Assembly (NCBI RefSeq): GCF_008364685.1
Contig: NZ_VTTL01000014.1
Span: 62,001 to 126,000 of the forward strand
From: Xanthobacter oligotrophicus
Lineage (GTDB): Bacteria; Pseudomonadota; Alphaproteobacteria; Rhizobiales; Xanthobacteraceae
Length of the DNA stretch: 64,000 nt
Direction: 5' to 3'
Part shown: piece by piece, positions 41,997 to 52,365 of the stretch
Position numbering within the stretch: position 1 is the stretch's first letter
How the letters are laid out: every line of letters begins with the position of its first letter
Translations under genes and position numbers: made by a program
Notes under the pieces: generated by a model
Database searches by the model: none
Told to the model about the DNA's origin: nothing
Seen by the model: the letters and a program-made list of their open reading frames with translations, nothing else

Positions 41997-43181
41997 TCAG
42001 GACAGAGCGGCCTTGCCGATCACCCGGCCGCTACCGTTGGCGATCTCGAGGAAGAACAAGGGCGTGTAGAGCTGGTGGGCCACGCCGTAGGTTTCGCGTC
42101 CGCCCCAGTGCAGCTCGCCCACCGTGCCTGGGAACGGTGATTGGGCGGCGAGCGCTGCGACGACGGCATCGGCGTCGGTGCGGCCGGCCTTCTCCAGGGC
42201 GGAGAACAGCAGCCGCGCGGCGTCGTAGAACAGGAACGTGTAGTCGCCCATCTCATTCCTATGGAACTGGGCGAAGGCGGTCTTGAGCCGCGCCCACTCG
42301 GGGCTCTCCGGGTCGGCCTGGAGGATGCCGACCACGCCCTCCACATTCTCCGCCCCGCCGGTGCGGACGATCTCGGCCACGTCGAAGCCGCCGAACTTGG
42401 TGAAGATCCCGCGATAGCCCTGTTCGCGCGCCTGCCGGATGATGAGGCCCGAGGTGGCGGGCGGCGTGGTGTCCAGCTCGATGCTGTCGGGATTGGCCGC
42501 GAGCAGCTTGGTGACGAGCGGGCGGAAGTCGGTCTGCTGGCGCTCGAAATGCTCGGCGGCGACGATCTCGAAGCCGGCCTTGGTGTAGGCTTCCTTCTGC
42601 ACCCGCTGGCTGTTCCAGCCGGTCTCGTCATTGGCCGAGATGGTGGCGACCCGCTTCACCTGCGGCCGGTTGGCCTTGACCCAGGCCACGGTGGCCGAGG
42701 CGAACTCCTGCGTGGTCGGCCCCACCCGGTAGACATAGTCGGCGTCCTTCAGGATGGCGCTGGACCAGCTCGCCGTGAACAGCAGCACCTTCTCCTTCTC
42801 GGTGAGCGACTTGATGGCGAGGGTGGAGGCCGAGGCGATGGGGCCGAGGATGAACCGCACCCCGTCCACCTCGATCAGGCGGTTCACCGCCGTGACCGCA
42901 TTGGCCGCCTTGTACTGGTCGTCATAGGCGACGATCTCGATGGCGTAGTACTTGTCACCGATCTTCAGCCCGCCCCTGTCGTTCACTTCCTTCGCCGCGA
43001 TGCGCGCGCCACCGTCGATGGCAAGCCCCCACGGTGCGCCGGGACCGGTGAGGGTGCCGAGCACGCCGATCTTCAAGGTCTCCTGGGCGAAGGCGCGTGG
43101 GGCAAGCGCCGCGGCGCCGAGCGCTGCGGTGCCGGCCAGAACGACCCGGCGGGAAAGCGGTGGCATCTGGGGCATCTCCAT
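41997..43181 (-). CDS. Liv-type ABC transporter substrate-binding protein, system 1 (Tat signal)
   Basis: A 394-residue periplasmic binding protein. The N-terminus has SRRVVLAGTAALGAAALAPR, a Tat-like signal cleaved near AFAQE. The mature domain is the Leu/Ile/Val-binding (type 1) fold: LKIGVLGTLTGPGAPWG, GVRFILGPIASASTLA and LFTASWSSAILKDADYVYRV. The start at 43181 is AT-rich upstream; a second ATG two codons later is possible. First gene of the five-gene system 1 operon, divergent from a dienelactone hydrolase gene. The ligand is unknown but probably not a simple amino acid in this context. Confidence 0.85.
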   Translation of the reverse strand: MEMPQMPPLSRRVVLAGTAALGAAALAPRAFAQETLKIGVLGTLTGPGAPWGLAIDGGARIAAKEVNDRGGLKIGDKYYAIEIVAYDDQYKAANAVTAVNRLIEVDGVRFILGPIASASTLAIKSLTEKEKVLLFTASWSSAILKDADYVYRVGPTTQEFASATVAWVKANRPQVKRVATISANDETGWNSQRVQKEAYTKAGFEIVAAEHFERQQTDFRPLVTKLLAANPDSIELDTTPPATSGLIIRQAREQGYRGIFTKFGGFDVAEIVRTGGAENVEGVVGILQADPESPEWARLKTAFAQFHRNEMGDYTFLFYDAARLLFSALEKAGRTDADAVVAALAAQSPFPGTVGELHWGGRETYGVAHQLYTPLFFLEIANGSGRVIGKAALS

Positions 43182-43182
43182 C

Positions 43183-43221
43183 GACTATTTAATCTACTAA
43201 AACTATAAATAAACTATAGTC
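43183..43221. promoter_or_regulatory. AT-rich divergent promoter/operator with AACTATA repeats
   Basis: GACTAT (43183-43188) and ATAGTC (43216-43221) are complementary ends of a 39-base AT-rich tract, and AACTATA occurs twice (43201 and 43212) one helical turn apart. On the minus strand TTGACT at 43223-43218 could be a -35 for the system 1 binding-protein gene. The CTATAG core recurs in two other promoters of this island. Confidence 0.45.
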
Positions 43222-43275
43222 AAGCTGGACCCGGCGGTTTTCAGCCACCGCCGGCAGCCGTTCCGGAGATCGCGA

Positions 43276-43989
43276 ATGAGTAATGGATTCACTGAGTTGC
43301 AAAGTAAGGACGGACACCCGTTCGAGGCATTCCTGGCACCTCCCGACCAGCCGAATGGGGCGGGGCTGGTGATTCTGCCCGAGGTCTACAACGTCAATGC
43401 GTGGGTGCAGGGCATCGCCGCTCGCTACGCCAAGGCCGGCTACACCGTGCTGGTGCCCGACCTGTTCTGGCGCCAGCAGCCGGGCGTGCATCTCGACTAC
43501 GACCAGGTCGAGCGCGCCCGGGCGCAGGGCGAGGCGGTCGATGTCGATGGGGTCGTCAGCGATGTGGGGCCGGCGGCACGGGCATTGCGCGAGCGTCTCG
43601 GCGAGGGCGCGAAGGTGGGCGTCATCGGCTTCTGCCTCGGCGGACGCCTCGCCCTGCTCGCCGGCATCCGCGAGCCGGTTGACGGGGTATCGGCCTTCTA
43701 TGCGGTGAAGCTCGAACGCCATCTCGACGAACTGCCGAAGCTCGCCGTACCGACCACTATTCATTTCGGCGCCACCGATCCGTGGGTCCCGACCGAAACC
43801 GTTGCCGCCGTCGAGCAGATCTATGCGCAGGTGCCGCACGTCGGCTTCCACCGCTATGCGGACACCGGCCACGGCTTCGCCCGCAACGGTTATCCGCCCC
43901 ATGTGGAAGATGCCGCCGAACGCGCCCACGCGCGCACCCTGGCGCTGTTCGAGGCAGCGTTGCTGCCGCCCGCTCCCGCTGCGGGCTGA
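43276..43989 (+). CDS. Dienelactone hydrolase-family protein
   Basis: A 237-residue alpha/beta hydrolase of the dienelactone hydrolase family, cytoplasmic. The catalytic triad is visible as Cys120 (VIGFCLGGRLAL), Asp168 (FGATDPWVP) and His199 (DTGHGFARNG), with Glu36 in LPEVYNVN, the residue that activates the cysteine in true dienelactone hydrolases. The start at 43276 has CCGGAGA upstream. It lies between the two opposed Liv-type systems. A ring-cleavage or lactone intermediate of an aromatic organosulfur compound would be a sensible substrate; this is inference from context. Confidence 0.87.
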   Translation: MSNGFTELQSKDGHPFEAFLAPPDQPNGAGLVILPEVYNVNAWVQGIAARYAKAGYTVLVPDLFWRQQPGVHLDYDQVERARAQGEAVDVDGVVSDVGPAARALRERLGEGAKVGVIGFCLGGRLALLAGIREPVDGVSAFYAVKLERHLDELPKLAVPTTIHFGATDPWVPTETVAAVEQIYAQVPHVGFHRYADTGHGFARNGYPPHVEDAAERAHARTLALFEAALLPPAPAAG

Positions 43990-44116
43990 GCCGGAGCATC
44001 GGTGCGGCGAGCCTGCGCGCACCTCGCGGATGCTGGCCGGGCGGGAGCGTCACCGCGCGCCCGGTCGCAACCACCGGGGATTGGTGAAAGCCGATTTCAC
44101 TACCAGATCGCGGGGA

Positions 44117-44144
44117 TTGACACATTAAACATAATATCTATAGG
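44117..44144 (+). promoter_or_regulatory. Sigma-70-like promoter for Liv-type system 2
   Basis: TTGACA at 44117-44122 and, after a 16-base spacer, TATAGG at 44139-44144. It is in the only AT-rich tract of the 280-base region before the system 2 binding-protein gene. The CTATAG core matches the element at 43214-43219. The leader to the ATG would be about 120 bases. Confidence 0.45.
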
Positions 44145-44269
44145 TTTTATTGAATTGTGGCGACATCGAATCCACCGCCGCAGTCTCCAGCGCCATTCTC
44201 ACGTCGAGCGTCCCGGCCGGATGTCCGCCCGTTCGCCTCGGCGTCTCTTCAAATCAGGAGATGGACCAG

Positions 44270-45457
44270 ATGAAATTTGCGGTTCTCGCCGCCGTGGCGG
44301 CCCTGTCCGTGGTGACGGCGGCACAGGCTCAGGAGGTGCTCAGGATCGGCGCCCCGCTTCCGGTCACCGGAGCGCTGGCGCCTGAGGGCGCGAAGCTGCG
44401 CCAGGGCTACGAGCTGTGGCAGGAGAAGGTGAACGCCGCCGGCGGCGTCAAGGCTGGCGACAAGCGCCTCAAGGTGGAGCTGGTCTATTACGATTACCAG
44501 TCGGCCACCCCCAAGGCGGTGCAGCTTGCCGAGAAGCTGATTGCCGACGACAAGGTGGACTTCCTGTTCTCGCCCTTCGGCTCCGGCGCCACCAAGGCGG
44601 TGAGCGCAGTGGCGGAGAAGAACCAGATCCCGCTCATCGCCTCCTCCGCCTCTTCAGCCGAGGTGTTCGACCAGGGCTACAAGAACCTGTTCGGCGTCTA
44701 CACCGACAACTCCACCTTCTCCGAGCCTCTCGCGGAACTGGTGAAGACCAAGGTGCCGGAGGTGAAGCGCGTCGCCATCCTCGCCCGCAACGACCTCTAC
44801 CCGCTCTCCCTCGCCAACGAGTTCGAGAAGAGTGCGAAGAAACGCGGCTTCGAGGTGGTGTTCTTCGAGAAATACCCCATTGGCACCCTCGACCATTCGG
44901 CCGCCCTCGCCCAGCTGCGCGCGGCCAAGCCCGACTGGATCATCGCCACCGGCTACATCAACGACCTGATCCTGGTGCGCAAGCAGGCCGGCGACCTGCG
45001 GATCGGCGCCAAGGTGCTCACCCTCATCAACGGCCCGGCCTACAAGGAGTGGATCGAGGCGGTGGGGCCGCTGGCCGAGAATGTCACCACCGCGAGCTGG
45101 TTCCACCCCGCCGTGAACTACCAGAGCGAGGACGTGTTCGGCTCCAGCAAGGCCTTCGTGGACGCCTTCAAGGCGAAGTACGGCAGCGAGCCGGACTTCA
45201 CCCAGGCCTCGGGCGCCGCGGTGGGCGTGGTGCTGCAGTCCGCCATCGAGCGCGCCGGCTCCACTGATCGCGCCAAGGTGCGGGCGGAGCTTCAGAAGGG
45301 TGGCTTCAAGACCTTCTTTGCCCCCATCTCCTTCTCGCCCACCGGCATCGCCGACAGCTATGTGCCGCCGGTGCTGCAGATCCAGAACGGCAAGGTGGAA
45401 GTGGTGCTGCCCGAGAGCCTCGCCTCCGCTCCCTTCAACACCGGCATCCGCGACTGA
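44270..45457 (+). CDS. Liv-type ABC transporter substrate-binding protein, system 2
   Basis: A 395-residue periplasmic binding protein with a Sec signal peptide (VLAAVAALSVVTAAQAQE). The mature fold is type 1 Leu/Ile/Val-binding: LRIGAPLPVTGALAPEG, FLFSPFGSGATKAVSAVAEK and LIASSASSAEVFDQGYKNLF. The ATG at 44270 has AGGAGA at proper distance; the ATG at 44261 would sit directly on it. It has little visible similarity to the system 1 binding protein beyond family motifs, so a different ligand is likely. First gene of the plus-strand system 2 operon. Confidence 0.86.
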   Translation: MKFAVLAAVAALSVVTAAQAQEVLRIGAPLPVTGALAPEGAKLRQGYELWQEKVNAAGGVKAGDKRLKVELVYYDYQSATPKAVQLAEKLIADDKVDFLFSPFGSGATKAVSAVAEKNQIPLIASSASSAEVFDQGYKNLFGVYTDNSTFSEPLAELVKTKVPEVKRVAILARNDLYPLSLANEFEKSAKKRGFEVVFFEKYPIGTLDHSAALAQLRAAKPDWIIATGYINDLILVRKQAGDLRIGAKVLTLINGPAYKEWIEAVGPLAENVTTASWFHPAVNYQSEDVFGSSKAFVDAFKAKYGSEPDFTQASGAAVGVVLQSAIERAGSTDRAKVRAELQKGGFKTFFAPISFSPTGIADSYVPPVLQIQNGKVEVVLPESLASAPFNTGIRD

Positions 45458-45479
45458 CGGGGCCGCCCGCGCCCGGCCC

Positions 45480-45516
45480 GACGCGCCAGCCCCCTGCTTG
45501 CCAGGGCCGGCGCGTC
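45480..45516 (+). terminator. Attenuator-like hairpin after the system 2 binding-protein gene
   Basis: GACGCGCC (45480-45487) and GGCGCGTC (45509-45516) form a perfect eight-base stem between the binding-protein and permease genes. This mirrors the arrangement in system 1. Confidence 0.45.
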
Positions 45517-45613
45517 GAGCAGCGCAGTCGCAATGTGTTTTCAGGCGATACGGGCATCGGCCGGCGTGAAACCGCCGGTGCCCGTGACGCCCTCCCCTTT
45601 CCGGATCGAACCC

Positions 45614-46480
45614 ATGCTCTGGCTTCAGGTCCTCGCCAACGGGCTCGCCCTCGGCGGGCTCTATGCGTGCATCGCGGCCGGCTTCTCGCTGGTCTGGGGC
45701 GTGCTCAACGTCATCAACATCCTGCACGGATCGCTGGTGGTCCTGGGCGCGTACCTTGCCTTCTTCGCCCATGCCGCCTTCGGCATCAGCCCGTTCGTGT
45801 TCGCCCCGGTGGCGGGGCTGGCGCTGTTCGGCCTCGGCTTCCTCATCCAGACCGCGGTGGTGAACCGCGTGATGGGCCGCCCGGTGCTCATGAGCCTGCT
45901 GCTCACCTTCGGCCTCAACCTGTTCCTCGACAATCTGATGATCGAGCTGTTCAGCGCCGACTATAAGAAGGTCATACTCACCCCGCCCGCCGGCCTGCTC
46001 GACCTCGGCCCGGTGATCGTGCCGAAGGACCGCCTCTATGCCACCGGCCTCGGCCTGCTGGTGGTGGCCGGCCTGTGGGTGCTGCTGCGGACCACCCAGC
46101 TCGGCCGCGCCATCGTGGCGGTGCGCATGGATCGCGGCGCCGCCGAGCTGATGGGCATCGACGTGCGCGCCACCTATGCGGTGGCCTTCGGCCTCGGCGC
46201 CTTCATGGCCGGGGTGGCGGGGGCGCTGCTCAGCGCCATCTTCCCCATCTCGCCGCTCGCGTCGGGGGTCTATCTCGGCAAGGCCTTCGTCATCTGCGTG
46301 CTGGGCGGGCTCGGCAGCGTGCCGGGGGTGATCGTCGGCGGCTTCTCCCTCGGGCTGCTGGAGAGCTTCGGCGCGCTCACCCTCGGGCCGGAGCATGCCG
46401 GCACCCTCTCCTTCGTCGCTCTCATCCTGCTGCTCATGGTGCGCCCGCAGGGCCTCATCGGGCGAAGGGGCTTTGAATGA
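45614..46480 (+). CDS. Branched-chain-amino-acid-type ABC permease (LivH type), system 2
   Basis: A 288-residue permease of about eight helices. The LivH segment reads WGVLNVINILHGSLVVLGAY, and KAFVICVLGGLGSVPGVIVG is the cytoplasmic coupling region. The ATG at 45614 starts at the first helix; the frame upstream is a proline-rich shadow. It overlaps the LivM-type gene by four bases (ATGA). Confidence 0.87.
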   Translation: MLWLQVLANGLALGGLYACIAAGFSLVWGVLNVINILHGSLVVLGAYLAFFAHAAFGISPFVFAPVAGLALFGLGFLIQTAVVNRVMGRPVLMSLLLTFGLNLFLDNLMIELFSADYKKVILTPPAGLLDLGPVIVPKDRLYATGLGLLVVAGLWVLLRTTQLGRAIVAVRMDRGAAELMGIDVRATYAVAFGLGAFMAGVAGALLSAIFPISPLASGVYLGKAFVICVLGGLGSVPGVIVGGFSLGLLESFGALTLGPEHAGTLSFVALILLLMVRPQGLIGRRGFE

Positions 46481-47423
46481 ACCCGCGTCTTCTCGGCGGC
46501 ATTGCCGCCGGCGTGGCGGCCCTCGCGGCGGTCGGCCTGTTCGCAGACACCTACCTGCTGCGGCTTGCCACCACCTTCGCCATGTATTGCGCCCTCGGCC
46601 TCTCCTGGAACCTGGTGGGCGGCTATACCGGCTATCCCTCCTTCGCCACGGCCGCCTTCTTCGGCCTCGGCGCCTATGCCACCGCCATCGCCCAGACCTC
46701 CGGCCTGCCGCTGCCGCTTGCCTGGGCGACGGGCGGCCTCGTGCCCTTCCTGTTCGCCGGCCTCCTGGGCCTCGCCATCCTGCACCTGCGCGGGCATTAC
46801 TTCGCCATCGCCAGCCTCGTGGTGGCCGACGTGCTGCGCGAGGTCACCAATTCCTGGACCAGCCTCACCGGCGGCGGCATGGGGCTGAACCTGCCGCTGG
46901 TCGGCGGCAGCGTGGCGGCGCAGGCCCAGTTCTATTTCTGGGTCATGGTGGGGCTTGCACTGATCGCGCTCGGCATCACCGTCGCCGTGGACCGCTCCCG
47001 CCTCGGTGTCGCCGTGCGCTGCATCGCCCAGAACGAGGATGCGGCGCAGATCATCGGCATCGATACCCGGCGCGCGAAGGTCGCGGCCTTCGCCTTGTCC
47101 GGGCTGCTGGCCGGGGCAGCCGGCGGCGTCTACGCCTCCTGGGTCACCTATATCGATCCGAGCGACGTCTACGACGTTTCCCTGTCGGTGAAGCCCATCC
47201 TGATGGCGCTGCTGGGTGGGGCGGGAACGGTGATGGGGCCGGTGGTGGGCGCCTTTGTCTTCCTCGCGTCCGAAGAGCTGCTGTGGCGTAACCTGCTCTC
47301 CTTCCATGCCGGCCTCCTCGGCCTGCTGGTGGTGGCGCTGGTGCTGTTCCTGCCGGATGGGCTGAAATCCATCCGCTGGCGCGGGATCATCGCACCGCGC
47401 GCCGCACCGGGGACGCGAAGCTG

Positions 47424-47424
<1 letters not shown>
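46477..47424 (+). CDS. Branched-chain-amino-acid-type ABC permease (LivM type), system 2
   Basis: A 315-residue permease with about nine helices. LivM features include YTGYPSFATAAFFGLGAYAT and SVKPILMALLGGAGTVMGPV. Start overlaps the LivH-type stop and its own stop shares a base with the ATPase start (TGATG), so the four genes are translationally coupled. Confidence 0.88.
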
Positions 47425-48169
<745 letters not shown>

Positions 48170-48173
<4 letters not shown>

Positions 48174-48919
48174 GCGCAGGCCAAGACGCTCCTATGCCCC
48201 TCGCCGCTCCCCTGCTGCTGGACGCGCGCGACCTTGCGGTGTCCTACGGCGACGTGGCGGTGATCTGGCAGGCCCATATCACGGTGCCGGCCGGCAGCAT
48301 CGTCGCCCTCGTGGGGTCGAACGGCGCGGGGAAGACCACCTTGCTCAAGACCCTGGCGGGCACGCTCCGGCCGCGCCGCGGCACCATCCTCCTGGACGGG
48401 CAGGACGTGACCGCGGACGATGCCCGCGGCCGTGTCGCGCGCGGCCTCGTGCTGGTGCCGGAAGGCCGGCGCCTGTTCGCCGGGCTCTCGGTCTACGACA
48501 ACCTGCTGCTCGGCGCCTATGCGCGCACGGACCGGCGGCAGGTGCGCGCGGACGTGGAGCGCATATACGCGCTCTTTCCCCGCCTCGCCGAGCGGCGCCG
48601 GCAGGATGCATCCACCCTTTCCGGCGGCGAGCAGCAGATGTGCGCCATCGCCCGAGGCCTGATGGCCGATCCGCGCCTGCTGCTCATCGACGAGCTGTCC
48701 CTGGGCCTCGCTCCGGCCGTGGTGGAGGAACTGGTGGCGGCGCTGAAGACCATCAACGCGGCCGGCACCAGCCTGCTGGTGGTGGAGCAGGACGTGGCCA
48801 TCGCCTTCGGCCTCGCCGACTACGCGCACGTGCTGGACCAGGGGTGCTCCGGCATCAGCGGGCCGGTGGGTGAGATCGCCGCCGACCCGGCGGTCCGCCG
48901 CGCCTATCTCGGCATCTGA
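48170..48919 (+). CDS. Branched-chain-amino-acid-type ABC transporter ATPase (LivF type), system 2
   Basis: A 249-residue ATPase: Walker A GSNGAGKTT, LivF marker PEGRRLFAGLSVYDNLLLGA, signature LSGGEQQMCAIARGLM and Walker B LLLIDELSLGLAP. It overlaps the LivG-type gene by four bases. The next gene, a 2-hydroxychromene-2-carboxylate isomerase-like protein, follows after 25 bases and is probably in the same transcript, which hints at an aromatic cargo. Confidence 0.88.
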
Positions 48920-48944
48920 AAAACGGCTCCAGAGAGGAACAACC

Positions 48945-49604
48945 ATGTCCGGCCCCAAGCGCAAGGTCGAATACTATTTCTCCTTCATCTCGCTGTGGTC
49001 CTATGTGGGCAGCCTGGCCTTCCAGGACCTGGTGAAGCGCCACGACATCGAAGTTGACTACAAGCCTATCGACCTGCTTGCGGTGTTCGCCTCGGGCGGG
49101 GGCAAGCCGGTGAAGCAGCGCCCGCTGCAGCGGCAGGCCTACCGCATCGTGGAGATGAAGCGCTGGCGCGACATCCGCGGCATCCCCCTGGTCATCCATC
49201 CGAAATTCTATCCCGCCGATCCGGCCCGCGGGCACCGGCTCTTCCTCGCGGCGCAGGAGGTGGTGAAAGCCGGCGGCGCCGGCGACCTTGCCACCTTCGC
49301 CCACCTGGGCCTCAGGGCCGTCTGGGCGGACGAGTTCAACGTCGAAGATCCCGACACCCTGGTCGGGCTCGCCGACCGGGCCGGCTTCGACGGCCGCGCG
49401 CTGCTGGCCGCAGCCGACGACAAGGCTCACGCCGACCGCGCTGCGGCTCTCACGAAGGAGGCCATCGACCGCGACCTGTTCGGCGCGCCGTTCTATTTCT
49501 ACAACGGCGAACCCTTCTGGGGGCAGGACCGGCTCGACCTGCTGGACGCCGCCATCGCCTCCGGCCGTCCTCCGGTGCCGCCGACGTCGCCCTCGGAACT
49601 CTGA
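48945..49604 (+). CDS. 2-hydroxychromene-2-carboxylate isomerase-like protein (DsbA/kappa GST fold)
   Basis: A 219-residue protein of the HCCA isomerase/DsbA family. The N-terminal VEYYFSFISLWSYVGSLAF carries the serine at the position of the glutathione-activating residue, IHPKFYPADPARGHRLFLAA matches the helical insertion, and GAPFYFYNGEPFWGQDRLDL is the cis-Pro and C-terminal family signature. In naphthalene and dibenzothiophene breakdown this enzyme isomerises the cyclic hemiketal after ring cleavage. The start at 48945 has AGAGAGGA upstream. Likely co-transcribed with Liv-type system 2. Confidence 0.85.
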   Translation: MSGPKRKVEYYFSFISLWSYVGSLAFQDLVKRHDIEVDYKPIDLLAVFASGGGKPVKQRPLQRQAYRIVEMKRWRDIRGIPLVIHPKFYPADPARGHRLFLAAQEVVKAGGAGDLATFAHLGLRAVWADEFNVEDPDTLVGLADRAGFDGRALLAAADDKAHADRAAALTKEAIDRDLFGAPFYFYNGEPFWGQDRLDLLDAAIASGRPPVPPTSPSEL

Positions 49605-49852
49605 GGATCTGCGCGACACGACCTGCCTGAGCCGTTCACCCGCCCATCGGCGGTCGTCATTTTTCAAGCGGTGGGCGCGGTTGAGGCATGCGCGTCGCGC
49701 CACCCAGATGCGGCAAATTAACAACACTTTTTCTATAGACAATATATGTAAATTGGCAATCTTAGGATCGCGGCGCCTGTTTCCAGGCCTGGTTCCACCG
49801 CCGCGCCCATTGTCACTTGTCACCATTGTTACCTGTCAAGGCATTGCGCGAG
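49605..49852 (+). promoter_or_regulatory. AT-rich promoter region of the SfnB-SfnB-DszA-SsuD operon
   Basis: The stretch 49715-49765 is AT-rich within GC-rich surroundings and contains TTCTATAGACAATATATG at 49731-49748. CTATAG here (49733) is shared with the promoters of both Liv-type systems. Consensus spacing is imprecise, so only the location is suggested. No gene fits the rest of the 248 bases. Confidence 0.4.
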
Positions 49853-51097
49853 ATGGCGTCTCCCTTCACCCAGACGAGCCCCGATGGATCGCAGGAGCGG
49901 CTTCCGCCGCTGCCGTCCCGCCCGCATCTGATCACCTGCGATGCCGAGGCCATCGAGATCGCCCATGCGCTCGCCCCGCGACTGGCCGAAGGCGCCTCCG
50001 CGCGGGATCGCGGCCGGATCCTGCCCTGGGAGGAGATCGAGCTTTTCACCGCGAGCGGCCTCGGCGCGTTAACCGTGCCGCGCCAGTTCGGGGGGCCGGA
50101 GGTCTCGAATGAGACGCTGGCCCGCGTCTTCGCCATCCTCGCTGCGGCCGACGCGTCGGTGGCCCAGATCCCGCAGAACCAGTTCGGCGTCCTCGGCCTG
50201 GTGCGCGAGGCCGCGAGCCCCGGCCAGCAGGCGCGCATCTACGCCGACATCCTGGCCGGCCACCGGATCGGCAACGCCGGGCCGGAACGGCACGGCCGCG
50301 CCATCACCCACGTGACCACGCAGCTGGCACGCACCGACGCGGGCCTGAGGCTCACCGGCCAGCGCTATTATTCGACCGGATCAATGTTCGCCCACTGGAT
50401 CCCGACCCGTGCCGTGGACGAGGCGGGGCGGCCGGTGTTCGTCTGGGTGCGACGCGACGCGCCGGGCGTTCGGGTCGTGGACGACTGGGAAGGCTTCGGC
50501 CAGACCACCACCGCAAGCGGCACGGTGATCTTCGAGGCGGCCCCCGTCGACGCGGAACTGCTGATCGATCTGACGCCCCTCGCCACGCGGCCGGGCCTTG
50601 CCGGGCCGCAGTCCCAGCTCATCCAGGCCGCCATCGATGCGGGGATCGCGGCCGGCGCGGTGGCCGCCGCCCTCGACTTCGTGCGCACGAAGACCCGGGC
50701 CTGGCCCTTCACGGTCGAGACCGCGACGCAGGATCCCTACATCATCGGCGAGGTGGGTCGGCTGGAGATTGACCTGCACGCCGCCGAGGAGGTGCTGGCG
50801 CGCGCCGGCCGCACGCTCGACCGGATCGCGGCGGCGCCGGTGACGGCCGAAAGCTCGGCCGAAGCCTCGGTCGCCGTGGCGGAGGCCAAGATCCTGACCA
50901 CCGAGATCGCGCTGGAGGCCTCGGAGCGGCTGCTCGAACTCGCCGGATCCTCGGCCACGCGCGAGGGCTACAACCTCGGGCGGTTCTGGCGCGATGCGCG
51001 GGTGCACACGCTCCATGACCCGGTGCGCTGGAAATACCATCTGCTCGGCAATTACACGCTGAACGGCGCCCTGCCCCCGCGCCACCAATGGAACTGA
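49853..51097 (+). CDS. SfnB-family sulfur acquisition oxidoreductase, copy 1
   Basis: A 414-residue flavoprotein of the acyl-CoA dehydrogenase fold. It carries the SfnB-type segments QFGGPEVSNETLARVFAILA, VAQIPQNQFGVLG, YYSTGSMFAHWIPTRAVDE and VVDDWEGFGQTTTASGTVIF, and ends with HTLHDPVRWKYHLLGNYTLN, which is diagnostic of this branch. Members help oxidise organosulfur compounds such as dimethylsulfone-type substrates, using reduced FMN from a separate reductase. The start at 49853 has only a weak ribosome site. First gene of a four-gene operon. No flavin reductase is encoded in the window. Confidence 0.85.
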   Translation: MASPFTQTSPDGSQERLPPLPSRPHLITCDAEAIEIAHALAPRLAEGASARDRGRILPWEEIELFTASGLGALTVPRQFGGPEVSNETLARVFAILAAADASVAQIPQNQFGVLGLVREAASPGQQARIYADILAGHRIGNAGPERHGRAITHVTTQLARTDAGLRLTGQRYYSTGSMFAHWIPTRAVDEAGRPVFVWVRRDAPGVRVVDDWEGFGQTTTASGTVIFEAAPVDAELLIDLTPLATRPGLAGPQSQLIQAAIDAGIAAGAVAAALDFVRTKTRAWPFTVETATQDPYIIGEVGRLEIDLHAAEEVLARAGRTLDRIAAAPVTAESSAEASVAVAEAKILTTEIALEASERLLELAGSSATREGYNLGRFWRDARVHTLHDPVRWKYHLLGNYTLNGALPPRHQWN

Positions 51098-51108
51098 GAG
51101 GCAGGCCG

Positions 51109-52365
51109 ATGACCCTTCCCGCCACACCTGCCACCATATCTGCCACCACGCCGATCACCCGCATCGCCCCACCGCCAAGCCCGGTGCCGCGGATCGCCTC
51201 CGATGCCGAGGCGCTGGAGGCCGCCCGGGCACTCGCCGCGGACTTCGCCGCCGGCGCGGCCGGGCGCGATCTGGAGCGGCGGCTGCCCTGGGAGGAGATC
51301 GAACGCTTCACGCAGACCGGCCTGTGGGCCATCACCGTGCCGAAGGAGTACGGCGGCGCGGGCGTGAAAGCCGCGACCGTGGCGCAGGTGATCGCCCTCA
51401 TCTCGGCGGCGGACGGGTCGCTGGGCCAGATCCCGCAGAACCATTATTACGCCCTCGAGGTGCTGCGGAACGGCGGCTCCGAGGCGCAGAAGCACTTCCT
51501 CTACGAGCGGGTCCTGGCCGGCGAGCGCTTCGGCAATGCCCTCGCAGAGATCGGCGCGCGCGACTACACCCGGCGCACGCGGCTCGTCCGCGATCCCGCC
51601 GGCTGGTACGTGGAAGGGCGCAAATACTATTGCACCGGCTCGCTCTTCGCCCATCGCATCCCCACACTGGTGAACGCCGAGGAGCACGGCCGCGAGGTCG
51701 CCTATCTCGTCTTCATCCCGCGCGATGCGGCGGGGGTAAGCGTCATCGACGACTGGGACGGCTTCGGCCAGCGCGTCACCGGCTCCGGCTCGATCCTGTT
51801 CGAGCGGGTGAAGGTGGAGCCCGAATGGGTGGTGCCGTTCCAGGCGTCCCTCGACCGGCCGACCGCCATCGGTCCCTTCGCCCAGATCCTGCACGCCGGC
51901 ATCGACCTCGGCATCGGACAGGGGGCTTTCGCGGCGACGCTGCCCTTCGTGCGCGAACGTGCACGGGCCTGGATCGACGCCAAGGTCGAACGCGCCAGCG
52001 AGGATCCCCTGACGCTCCATGCCATCGGCGATGTGCGCGTGCGGCTCGCCGCCGCCGATGCCCTGCTGGAACGCGCGGGGCGCTACGTGGACGCCGCGCA
52101 GGCAGCGCCCGACGAGGCCAGCGTCGCCGCCGCCTCCATCGCGGTGGCCGAGGCGCGGGCGGGAAGCCACCGGGCGGGGCTTTTGGCCGCCAACAAGCTG
52201 CTGGAACTCGGCGGCACGTCGGCCACCGGCCGGGCGGACGATCTCGACCGCTACTGGCGCAATGTCCGGACCCATACGCTGCATGATCCGGTACGCTGGA
52301 AGTATCACTGGATCGGTGCCTACCACCTCAACGGGCGCCTTCCGCCCCGGCACGGGGCGCTATGA
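51109..52365 (+). CDS. SfnB-family sulfur acquisition oxidoreductase, copy 2
   Basis: A 418-residue paralog of the preceding gene, sharing the order LGQIPQNHYYALEVL, YYCTGSLFAHRIPTLVNAEE, VIDDWDGFGQRVTGSGSILF and HTLHDPVRWKYHWIGAYHLN. The N-terminal 35 residues are a Pro/Thr/Ala-rich extension with no match in copy 1. The ATG at 51109 is preferred, with GAGAGGC before it. It overlaps the next gene (ATGATG at 52362). Two adjacent but diverged copies suggest two substrates or a hetero-oligomer. Confidence 0.85.
   Translation: MTLPATPATISATTPITRIAPPPSPVPRIASDAEALEAARALAADFAAGAAGRDLERRLPWEEIERFTQTGLWAITVPKEYGGAGVKAATVAQVIALISAADGSLGQIPQNHYYALEVLRNGGSEAQKHFLYERVLAGERFGNALAEIGARDYTRRTRLVRDPAGWYVEGRKYYCTGSLFAHRIPTLVNAEEHGREVAYLVFIPRDAAGVSVIDDWDGFGQRVTGSGSILFERVKVEPEWVVPFQASLDRPTAIGPFAQILHAGIDLGIGQGAFAATLPFVRERARAWIDAKVERASEDPLTLHAIGDVRVRLAAADALLERAGRYVDAAQAAPDEASVAAASIAVAEARAGSHRAGLLAANKLLELGGTSATGRADDLDRYWRNVRTHTLHDPVRWKYHWIGAYHLNGRLPPRHGAL

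Noticed and set aside
44654-46396. 580-codon minus-strand open frame opposite Liv-type system 2
   Set aside because: Shadow frame of high-GC genes with His/Glu/Gly-rich composition; the plus-strand genes have complete family motifs.
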